In this document: piece by piece, positions 10,765 through 19,054 of the stretch
How positions within the stretch are numbered: the stretch's first letter is position 1
Layout: every line of letters starts with the position of its first letter
Source of the DNA: Sulfuricurvum sp.
Lineage (GTDB): Bacteria > Campylobacterota > Campylobacteria > Campylobacterales > Sulfurimonadaceae
Assembly (NCBI GenBank): GCA_030693335.1
Contig: JAUYAU010000001.1
Coordinates: 263,796-327,795, forward strand
Reading direction: 5' to 3'
DNA: 64,000 nucleotides
Program-made: the position numbers and the translations under genes
The notes under the pieces: generated by a model
Seen by the model: only the letters and a program-made list of their open reading frames with translations
Database searches by the model: none
What the model was told of the DNA's origin: nothing

Positions 10765-11790
10765 ATGCAACTAAAACGTTATACTGTCGGGTCATTTATT
10801 TTAATGATATTGGTTGGTTTAGCCGTTTACAGTATCAATACAGAATCTATGTCATTTGATTTAATTGGTATCCATTTTCCTAATCTTCCTATTGCTTTTT
10901 GGGTTGTTGTACCTCTGGCTCTTTTGTACTTTGCAAGTGTTTTGCATATGGCAGTATATGTTTTGGTTGGAAACTTTAAGCTTAGACGTTTAAATCGTGA
11001 TTATGATAAAATGATTGATGCCCTTCGTGATTCTTTGTTGGGCGTCCCTGAGCGTAATTATGTCTTTAAAAGTGATGCTTACAAGATTATGGGCAAGTTA
11101 ATTGATAATTCATTGATTATGCCTTATGAAACATTGAAAAGTATTGGTAACGAAAAAATTGATGAAGCTCTAACTTTGCTTTCAGATATTAAAGCACAGA
11201 AAAAAGTGGAGATGAAGAAATTTCATTTAGCCAATACTGCATCTTTAATGGTTCAAAATAATTTAAATCGTTTAGAGCGTGGTGAATTGACGGCTGATGA
11301 AGTTTTGTCACGTCACGAAACGTATGGTGATGAAGTTTGTAAAAAAGCGTACGAATCGTATGTAAAGAGTGCCTCAATGGGTTCAGTGATCAAATACAAA
11401 AATCTTTTATCAAAATCCTCTTTATTTACCTTTCTTGGACGTATAAACAGTTATGAAAATGGGATAGAGATGAGTAATGAGGAAGCGATTAGCTTGATCA
11501 AAAGTCTCAAATTAACAAGAGATGATTTTATTGATTTATCAATAGTATTGGCTAAAAATATGATTCCAGAGCAGCGAATACGCTTGTTTGAATCTATGAG
11601 TGAACAATGTGACGATGTTATGGAAGCGTATTTTTATACACTGTATGATTTACAAATGATTGATGTCGCCAATGAGTTACTCAACAATACAGCTCACGAT
11701 GAATATCAAATTTTTAAAGCATACAGGGATCTAAAGCGTTCTAATAAACATTATGATATTGCTATCTTTTTCCGCCGACACTGCGATTAA
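10765..11790 (+). CDS. conserved membrane protein, unknown function
   Basis: Start refined to ATG 10765 after AGGGGGA RBS; two N-terminal TM helices and a long helical soluble region. Confidence 0.7.
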   Translation: MQLKRYTVGSFILMILVGLAVYSINTESMSFDLIGIHFPNLPIAFWVVVPLALLYFASVLHMAVYVLVGNFKLRRLNRDYDKMIDALRDSLLGVPERNYVFKSDAYKIMGKLIDNSLIMPYETLKSIGNEKIDEALTLLSDIKAQKKVEMKKFHLANTASLMVQNNLNRLERGELTADEVLSRHETYGDEVCKKAYESYVKSASMGSVIKYKNLLSKSSLFTFLGRINSYENGIEMSNEEAISLIKSLKLTRDDFIDLSIVLAKNMIPEQRIRLFESMSEQCDDVMEAYFYTLYDLQMIDVANELLNNTAHDEYQIFKAYRDLKRSNKHYDIAIFFRRHCD

Positions 11791-11849
11791 CATTATTATG
11801 TTGGATAACGATCTTTATTTATCCAGCTCTTCTATTATAGGTAAACTTC

Positions 11850-12839
11850 ATGACTGATAAACTTTCATTTAAGACTCCCGTATATGTGCTTGCCCCATTA
11901 GCGGGCTATACAGATCTTCCATTTCGGAATGTGGTTAAAAAATTTGGAGCCGATTTAACCGTAAGTGAAATGCTTAGCTCAAATGCATTGGCACATGGAT
12001 CAACTAAAACATTTAAAATGCTGGAACGCAGCCCCAATGAAGATCCATACTCAGTTCAAATAGCAGGCTCTGAAGAAGATATTGTACGTCGTGCGGTTGA
12101 GCTGTTAAATGAGTACAATGATATCGATATTATCGACCTTAACTGTGGTTGCCCCGTTCCAAAAATTGTTTGTCATGGATCAGGAAGTTCGTTACTCAAC
12201 GATTTGCCCCGTATGGCTAGAATTATTGAAACGATTAAAAAAACCTCCAATAAATCGACACTCAGCGTCAAAATTCGTTTAGGATTTGAGGAAAAAAATC
12301 ATATTGAAATTGCAAAGCTTGTAGAGGAATGCGGGGCTGATTTTATAGCAGTACATGGACGAACACGCTCAGGTAAATTTAAAGCAGCTGTAGACTATGA
12401 CGCAATTGCTGAGATTAAAGCCGCTGTTTCGATTCCTGTAATTGCCAATGGTGATATCGATTCCTATGAAAAAGCACAATGGGTTTTAAAGCACACCAAT
12501 GCTGATGGTATTATGATAGGACGTGGGGCGGTTGGAGCACCATGGATTTTCCATCAACTAAAAACAGGTAACAGTGCAGTAGATCCAATGTTAAAACATG
12601 CAATCATTATGGAGCACGTACGGGGGATGATTTCATTTTACGGTGACAGAGGAGTGGTGATGTTTCGTAAGCATGTCCATACCTACTCAAAAGGGTATGA
12701 AGGAGCCTCCGCTTTACGTGATGCTGTGAATCGTATTGACGACCCACTTCATTTTACGGAAGTTGTAGATCAGTTTTTCCGTGAAAACCGTCAAATATAC
12801 GAAGGGTTTAAAGCTTCGTCTATGAGTTGTGATTGCTAA
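11850..12839 (+). CDS. dusB: tRNA-dihydrouridine synthase
   Basis: APLAGYTDLPFR, DLNCGCPVPKIV, VHGRTRSGKF, IANGDI, GIMIGRGAVGAPWIF. Confidence 0.93.
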   Translation: MTDKLSFKTPVYVLAPLAGYTDLPFRNVVKKFGADLTVSEMLSSNALAHGSTKTFKMLERSPNEDPYSVQIAGSEEDIVRRAVELLNEYNDIDIIDLNCGCPVPKIVCHGSGSSLLNDLPRMARIIETIKKTSNKSTLSVKIRLGFEEKNHIEIAKLVEECGADFIAVHGRTRSGKFKAAVDYDAIAEIKAAVSIPVIANGDIDSYEKAQWVLKHTNADGIMIGRGAVGAPWIFHQLKTGNSAVDPMLKHAIIMEHVRGMISFYGDRGVVMFRKHVHTYSKGYEGASALRDAVNRIDDPLHFTEVVDQFFRENRQIYEGFKASSMSCDC

Positions 12840-12850
12840 ATAAAGGTACC

Positions 12851-13744
12851 TTAATACCCTCCGGAAGCCTTTTCTTTATAGGAGTCAAAAGACTCATCTT
12901 GCGTCGTTCCTAACTGAAAAAAACCATCGAGCTCTTGATGTTTGGATTTTAGCATACTCTCAAATTCATTTTGTGAAATAGGGATATTGTCTTGAAATTT
13001 ATCCAATAAAATCGTATTGTTCCCCAAAAGAACGAGATAACTTTGCGTTCCAAAGTCGAGCATGGCTACAGAATGGGAAGCATCAAGTGTTTTTTGAAAC
13101 CGAATTTGGACACCACCGCCTCCTAATGTATTTGCCAAGGATGCTGCTGAAGCTAAAACAGGGTTACTTTTTTTATCGCTATTAAAGGACCATGGAGCTT
13201 TTGGTTCTTCTCGCATGCGGATTGTTTTTTTGGCTATTCCTTGTTTAAGCCAAAAGAGTATCCCTATTCCAATGACTAAAATGCCAATAACGACATAATA
13301 GCTTTGTTCAAATTCATTTCCTGGCTTAGTGGGAAGAGTAGAGATTGTAGCTGCATTTTGTCCTGCAACATTATTTTCCATTGGCGATGCAAGTGGGTTA
13401 AAACGTAGTCTCAAGCCATATGAATCAGATGTTTTAGACGCTTTAAGTGTAACATTGGCAGGGACATTCGCTACAATTTGTATTTGATCAGCATCAGGGG
13501 AAATGGAAAGTTTTTGAAGAAATTCAGAATTAATCGTTTTTTCCAAGGGGGAGTCGATGGAGGCTTCTTCCAGTTTAATAACGATAATATTTCCTTGTCT
13601 GTTCTGACGTAAAACACCCTCGTATGGGGTATCAAAGGTAAGCATCACATCAACATGGTCTTGGCGATCATAAATATTGTAACTGAGAATCTTGGATCCA
13701 AAAAGAATGCCGGGAATAAGTAGAATTAGGGCTAATTTTTTCAT
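12851..13744 (-). CDS. FliO-like flagellar biosynthesis membrane protein
   Basis: Signal peptide, AMIN-like beta region, single TM, then cytoplasmic domain SYLVLLGNNTILLDKF; overlaps fliN by 4 nt. Confidence 0.5.
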   Translation of the reverse strand: MKKLALILLIPGILFGSKILSYNIYDRQDHVDVMLTFDTPYEGVLRQNRQGNIIVIKLEEASIDSPLEKTINSEFLQKLSISPDADQIQIVANVPANVTLKASKTSDSYGLRLRFNPLASPMENNVAGQNAATISTLPTKPGNEFEQSYYVVIGILVIGIGILFWLKQGIAKKTIRMREEPKAPWSFNSDKKSNPVLASAASLANTLGGGGVQIRFQKTLDASHSVAMLDFGTQSYLVLLGNNTILLDKFQDNIPISQNEFESMLKSKHQELDGFFQLGTTQDESFDSYKEKASGGY

Positions 13745-14100
13745 AGTCTCTCTTTGGATAAATAATACAACACTGCACTCGAATCGAGTACCTCGTTGAT
13801 ACGTATTGCAAGATTTTTTTCATAAACCATTACTTCCCCTTTTCCAATAATACGTTGATTTACATACGATTCGACACTCTCACCGGCCGGTTTTCCCAAA
13901 TCAATGACTGACCCCTTTTCCAGCTTAAGTATTTCTCCTAGTGAGAGGGTTGTTTGGCCCAAGTCGGCTACAAATTCAACTTCCATATCAAGTAGTCCCT
14001 CATAGTTCATCCATCCGAGTTCTTTAAGCGGATCAAATGAACCTTCTTTCTCAGAAATAGGCAGCTCAACAGCAAGAGGTAATTCTTCATCCATAGTCAT
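13741..14100 (-). CDS. fliN: flagellar motor switch protein FliN
   Basis: SpoA domain: LLDMEVEFVADLGQTTLSLGEILKLEKGSVIDLGKPAGESVESYVNQRIIGKGEVMVYEKNLAIRI. Confidence 0.85.
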   Translation of the reverse strand: MTMDEELPLAVELPISEKEGSFDPLKELGWMNYEGLLDMEVEFVADLGQTTLSLGEILKLEKGSVIDLGKPAGESVESYVNQRIIGKGEVMVYEKNLAIRINEVLDSSAVLYYLSKERL

Positions 14101-14531
14101 AAGGCCTTTATCGCAATTACCATTTCACCATTGGCAACTTGAACAGCCTGAATTCCGTCATATGGCATAGTGAAATAATCCTCTTTTAGAAAATGTGGTG
14201 TCGAAATTATAAATGAATTTGCATCAGACTCTTCAGCAAGTACTTTTGCGCTGCCTATAATCATATTGGTTGTTTCAAGCAACATGTCCACAAGGGTTTC
14301 CTCCTCTGAAGTCTCTTCACCTAAAAAAATTTCGGTTATGTGTTGTATAAGTACATTATCACATCCCAAATAGGCACGATACTTGATGCCATTTTTTGTT
14401 TCTAAGTCTAGGTAAGCAATAAGTGTTCTCTTTTTATCACTCATTTGGATAGTTGTATGTGGCAAACGAATTTGGTGTATACAAAAATTTTCTGCAGCCT
14501 GAAGAATTGTTGGCAACATTGTAAGCTCCAT
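14097..14531 (-). CDS. CheX-like chemotaxis phosphatase family protein
   Basis: E..VDMLLETTNMIIGSAK resembles the CheX/CheC active-site helix; overlaps fliN by 4 nt. Confidence 0.6.
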   Translation of the reverse strand: MELTMLPTILQAAENFCIHQIRLPHTTIQMSDKKRTLIAYLDLETKNGIKYRAYLGCDNVLIQHITEIFLGEETSEEETLVDMLLETTNMIIGSAKVLAEESDANSFIISTPHFLKEDYFTMPYDGIQAVQVANGEMVIAIKAL

Positions 14532-14631
14532 TATATTTCACTAGGTAATAGATTATAGCGTAAAAATACAAGGAAAGAATAGGGGTAAACTTAAGTATAA
14601 TCGCGCAGTATAATCGAATATAAAGCGTAAT

Positions 14632-15372
14632 ATGATGACAATCGAACTAATTGTTTTAGGTGTAGCTGTAGGTACTTTGTCCGGTTTTTTTGGAATTGGA
14701 GGAGGGACGGTGAGTGTGCCTTTATTGATGCTCCTTGGATTTGGGATCAAAGAGGCTATTGCTTTATCGGTAATGCAGATGCTTTTTGGTTCATTAATGG
14801 CAGCTTGGATGCATCAAAAGAAAAAAACCTATGTCATCAGTGATATTAAATATTTTGGCTTTGGCGGATTGTTTGGAGCTACGTTGGGTGCTGTACTGGT
14901 TAAAGTTTTAGATGAAGCAATGCTTGAATGGTTTTTTTTGGCTATTGTCGCTTTTACTCTAGGGCGGTTTGTAATGTCCTCTCCTAGGCCTACACGATCT
15001 GAGATCATCAATCGACCACTGTACGCAGTAATAGGAAGTTTGATTGGGGTATTTTCAGGAATGTTAGGGGTAGGAGGATCAATTTTGATGACACCAGTTT
15101 TAGTTTCCTTTATGGGATTCGAACTCAAGAAAGCATCAGCCATTGGACTTTTCTTTGTAATATTTACTTCTGGGTCGGCTTTTGTTACATTAGGTTTCTT
15201 GGGAATGTTAAATTGGCAAGCAGGTCTTCTCCTTGCATTTTCATCATTACTGGGGATCGGTATGGGAATTTATTTGCTAGAAAGAATACACATTAAGCAT
15301 TACAAACAGGTTCTTGTTGCTTTTTATAGTGTTATTTTCGCCCTTACGGCGTACAAAATCATTGTGGGATAA
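14632..15372 (+). CDS. sulfite exporter TauE/SafE family protein
   Basis: Two repeated G-x-F-x-G-x-x-G-x-G-G motifs (GTLSGFFGIGGGTVSVPLL; GVFSGMLGVGGSILMTPVL), about 8 TM. Confidence 0.9.
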   Translation: MMTIELIVLGVAVGTLSGFFGIGGGTVSVPLLMLLGFGIKEAIALSVMQMLFGSLMAAWMHQKKKTYVISDIKYFGFGGLFGATLGAVLVKVLDEAMLEWFFLAIVAFTLGRFVMSSPRPTRSEIINRPLYAVIGSLIGVFSGMLGVGGSILMTPVLVSFMGFELKKASAIGLFFVIFTSGSAFVTLGFLGMLNWQAGLLLAFSSLLGIGMGIYLLERIHIKHYKQVLVAFYSVIFALTAYKIIVG

Positions 15373-15377
15373 ACAGT

Positions 15378-18194
15378 ATGGATATGATTAAAATTATAGG
15401 TGCTCGTGAGAACAATCTCAAAAATATATCTTTGGAAATTCCTAAAAATTCGCTTGTTATTTTTACAGGGATCAGCGGAAGCGGAAAGTCCACTTTGGCA
15501 TTTGATACCCTTTATGCGGAGGGGCAACGCCGTTACATTGAATCGCTCTCATCGTATGCACGTCAATTTTTGGATCGTGTCGGAAAACCTGATGTTGACA
15601 AGATTGAAGGACTTACCCCTGCGATCGCTATTGATCAAAAAACAACATCCAAAAATCCCCGTTCAACTGTAGGGACGATTACCGAAATATATGACTATTT
15701 ACGACTTTTATATGCTCGCATCGGTGTTCAGCATTGCCATTTATGCGGAAAACAGATTACCAAAATGTCGGCACAAGATATTATTGACCAGGTATTAAAA
15801 TTGCCTGTTGATTCAAAAATAGTAATTATGTCACCTCTTGTAAGAGAAAAAAAAGGGTCTTTTTCTGATATTTTCGAATCCTTACGACACAAAGGATACG
15901 TACGAGCTCAAATTGACGGCGTTATGGTTCGTTTGGATGAGGAGATTGAGCTTTCTAAAACGAAGAAACATACGATAAAGGTAGTTATTGATCGTCTCGT
16001 TGTTAAAGATGAAAATCACGATCGTTTGGGACAAGATGTTGAGAAGGCGCTTAAAGAAAGTTTTGGAGAAGTAGAAATAGAAATTCAAAACCATGAAGAA
16101 GTAGGTCTACATGATAAGCTCATTCATTACAGTGAACACAGTGCATGTTTTGACTGTAAGGTCAGTTTTGACCCGTTGGAACCACTCTCATTTTCATTTA
16201 ACTCCCCAAAAGGTGCGTGCTCTGAGTGTGACGGATTGGGGATTCGCTATTCACTAGATTATGAAAAGATTATTGATTCCGAGCTCTCTGTTGAGAAAGG
16301 GGCGATCAAAATCGTTTATGGATTCAACAAAGGGTATTATTTTACTTTTCTAAAAGCTTTTTGTGCCACGGTAGGAATAGACATCAGTGTGCCATTTTAT
16401 TCTCTTGAAGAACATCAGAAGAAAGCTATATTGCATGGCACGGTTGACGATGTTGCCTTCAAATGGCAAGAACACCCGATAAGCAGAACATGGCCTGGAA
16501 TCGTCCGTATTGCTTACGATATATTTAAAGACGAAAAAGATCTTGCGGATTATATGTCTGAAAAGCCGTGTAATGTCTGTAATTCGAATCGGCTTAAACG
16601 TGAATCTTTGGCGGTAAAAGTAGCGGATAAGGGGATTGGGGATGTGATCACTATGCCACTCAAAGACACTTATGCATGGTTTGTTGACCCTAAAACATTT
16701 GAGCATTTGAGTGATCAAAGTACGATGATTGCGGCTTCTATTCTCAATGAAATACGCGAGCGTCTGTTTTTCCTTTTTGATGTTGGTCTTGGGTATTTAT
16801 CTTTAAGCCGTGATGCACGCAGTATCAGCGGAGGGGAAGCACAGCGTATTCGTATCGCATCTCAAATCGGAAGCGGATTGACAGGGGTTATGTATGTGTT
16901 GGATGAACCAAGTATCGGTTTGCATGAACGGGATACCCTAAAGCTTATTCGAACTCTTCGTTCACTACAGGAAAAAGGCAATACGGTCATCGTCGTGGAG
17001 CATGATAAAGAGACGATAGAACATGCCGATTTCATTGTGGATATTGGTCCAGGTGCAGGAAAATACGGCGGAAATGTTGTTTTTGCAGGAACACTTGAAG
17101 AGATGAAAAAAAGCGATACACTTACTGCCGACTATCTCTCTGGACGCAAGCAAATAAAATATTTTTACAGACGAGAGCAAAAAGAGTGGATGGAGATCAA
17201 AAATGTATCCCTCAACAACATTCAAAACTTGAGTGTTTCTATTCCTCTTCATAATTTTGTGTGCGTTACGGGTGTGAGCGGAAGCGGTAAAAGTTCTCTC
17301 ATATTACAGACGCTTTTGCCTGTTGCAAGAGAAATTTTAAATCGTGCGCGTAAAGTAAACCGAGTTGAGGGTGTTGAAATTACGGGGCTAGAAAAGCTTG
17401 ATAAAGTCATTTATTTGGATCAAAGCCCAATCGGCCGTACACCACGTTCAAATCCAGCAACGTATACGGGTGTTATGGATGAAATTCGTAATTTATTTGC
17501 AAAAACGAAAGAGGCCCAGATTAGAGGGTATACGGCATCACGCTTTAGTTTTAACGTCAAAGGCGGTCGTTGTGAAAAATGTCAGGGGGAGGGTGAAATA
17601 AAGATTGAAATGCATTTCCTTCCCGATATTATGGTTAAATGTGATGCTTGTCATGGAAGCCGTTATAATTTACAGACCTTGCAAGTAGAATACAAAGGAA
17701 AAACGATTTCCGATGTACTCAATATGAGTGTAGGCGAAGCATTGATCTTTTTTGCTCCTATTCCTAAAATGAAGGTGATTTTGCAGACCCTCAGTGATGT
17801 CGGATTGGACTACATTACCTTGGGACAAAATGCAATCACTCTCTCCGGCGGTGAAGCACAACGGATTAAGTTGGCCAAGGAATTGAGTAAAAAAGACACA
17901 GGAAATACATTGTATATTCTTGATGAACCAACTACCGGATTGCATTTTGATGATGTAAACCGTTTGACGAAGGTACTCCATAACTTTGTAGAACTTGGCA
18001 ATTCTGTTTTGGTAATTGAGCATAATCTTGATATGATAAAAAATGCAGATTATATTATTGATTTAGGCCCTGAGGGTGGATCAGGCGGAGGGCTTTTGGT
18101 AGCTCAAGGGAATCCTGAAGCAGTAGCACTTGACTGGGAAAAAACCGGAAGTTTTACCGGAAAATATTTGGCTCTTGAGTTAAATAAGATATAA
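15378..18194 (+). CDS. uvrA: excinuclease ABC subunit A
   Basis: GISGSGKSTLAFDTLYAEGQRRYIESLSSYARQFL; two ABC signatures; Zn-binding CxxC pairs. Confidence 0.98.
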   Translation: MDMIKIIGARENNLKNISLEIPKNSLVIFTGISGSGKSTLAFDTLYAEGQRRYIESLSSYARQFLDRVGKPDVDKIEGLTPAIAIDQKTTSKNPRSTVGTITEIYDYLRLLYARIGVQHCHLCGKQITKMSAQDIIDQVLKLPVDSKIVIMSPLVREKKGSFSDIFESLRHKGYVRAQIDGVMVRLDEEIELSKTKKHTIKVVIDRLVVKDENHDRLGQDVEKALKESFGEVEIEIQNHEEVGLHDKLIHYSEHSACFDCKVSFDPLEPLSFSFNSPKGACSECDGLGIRYSLDYEKIIDSELSVEKGAIKIVYGFNKGYYFTFLKAFCATVGIDISVPFYSLEEHQKKAILHGTVDDVAFKWQEHPISRTWPGIVRIAYDIFKDEKDLADYMSEKPCNVCNSNRLKRESLAVKVADKGIGDVITMPLKDTYAWFVDPKTFEHLSDQSTMIAASILNEIRERLFFLFDVGLGYLSLSRDARSISGGEAQRIRIASQIGSGLTGVMYVLDEPSIGLHERDTLKLIRTLRSLQEKGNTVIVVEHDKETIEHADFIVDIGPGAGKYGGNVVFAGTLEEMKKSDTLTADYLSGRKQIKYFYRREQKEWMEIKNVSLNNIQNLSVSIPLHNFVCVTGVSGSGKSSLILQTLLPVAREILNRARKVNRVEGVEITGLEKLDKVIYLDQSPIGRTPRSNPATYTGVMDEIRNLFAKTKEAQIRGYTASRFSFNVKGGRCEKCQGEGEIKIEMHFLPDIMVKCDACHGSRYNLQTLQVEYKGKTISDVLNMSVGEALIFFAPIPKMKVILQTLSDVGLDYITLGQNAITLSGGEAQRIKLAKELSKKDTGNTLYILDEPTTGLHFDDVNRLTKVLHNFVELGNSVLVIEHNLDMIKNADYIIDLGPEGGSGGGLLVAQGNPEAVALDWEKTGSFTGKYLALELNKI

Positions 18195-18227
18195 TAAACG
18201 CAGTAGCTTATACTATAAGGACCATGA

Positions 18228-19043
18228 ATGAAAAGTTCAATGATAGACAGCATTAAATCGTTACCTCCATTGCCTAAAACAGTAATAGACATGCAAAGAG
18301 TTTGCAATGATCCTGAATCTTCTATCGGTGATTTGGTTAAAACGATAGAGGGTGATCCGATGATCGTGGCTAATTTATTAAAAGCAGCCAACTCACCGCT
18401 TTACAGTTTGCGTCGTGAGATTAATAATGTGGCTCAGGCTGTTTCACTGTTTGGTATGAGCATGACACGATCAATAGGTTTGGGTAATTCGGTTCGTAAA
18501 CTTTTGAATGTTGATATGGAGCCTTATGGTATCACGTCAGAGCGTTTTGCAGAAATATCTTCCATGCAAGCTGTTTTGTCTCACAAATGGTTTAGTCAAA
18601 TTGACAGGAGCAAAGCAGATAAACTTTTTCTTGCCTCTTTTTTGCAAGAAACAGGAAAGATTGTTATCGCGAGTGATATTATTCAAGAAGAACTGGTGAC
18701 CAATTTTAAATCGGATATTGAAGTTGCTGTCGATATTTCAAGTGTTGAACAAAGTTATGTTCAAGCGTCAACCGCAGAAGTAACTGCAGCCATTTTTTCT
18801 CATTGGAATTTTGATCATGAATTTGTTCAAATGATATCTTTTTCAGACACGCCACATAAAGCTCCTGATGAAGTTAAAGAATTTTCTGCAGCACTTAATA
18901 TCATCAAAACAATTATGCCAATTAATGATCCGTTATCTGAGCGTTCAATTTCATTGGGGCTTAAAAAAGCCGAAGAAGCAGGGTTTGATGTTATTAAATT
19001 GCAAAAAGCAATTGATGCTATTGTTGATACTAAAGCGGTATAG
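18228..19043 (+). CDS. HDOD domain protein
   Basis: IKSLPPLPKTVIDMQRVCNDPESSIGDLVKTIEGDPMIVANLLKAANSPLYSLRREINNVAQAVSLFG. Confidence 0.88.
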   Translation: MKSSMIDSIKSLPPLPKTVIDMQRVCNDPESSIGDLVKTIEGDPMIVANLLKAANSPLYSLRREINNVAQAVSLFGMSMTRSIGLGNSVRKLLNVDMEPYGITSERFAEISSMQAVLSHKWFSQIDRSKADKLFLASFLQETGKIVIASDIIQEELVTNFKSDIEVAVDISSVEQSYVQASTAEVTAAIFSHWNFDHEFVQMISFSDTPHKAPDEVKEFSAALNIIKTIMPINDPLSERSISLGLKKAEEAGFDVIKLQKAIDAIVDTKAV

Positions 19044-19054
19044 TTTTAATAAAG

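Noticed and set aside
12843-12852. AAGGTACCTT palindrome between dusB and the FliO-like gene
   Set aside because: Only 10 bp, no loop or T-tract; not a convincing terminator.
16350-16718. 122-aa minus-strand ORF inside uvrA
   Set aside because: Antisense to conserved UvrA; no independent evidence.
17670-18023. 117-aa minus-strand ORF inside uvrA
   Set aside because: Antisense to the second ABC domain of UvrA.
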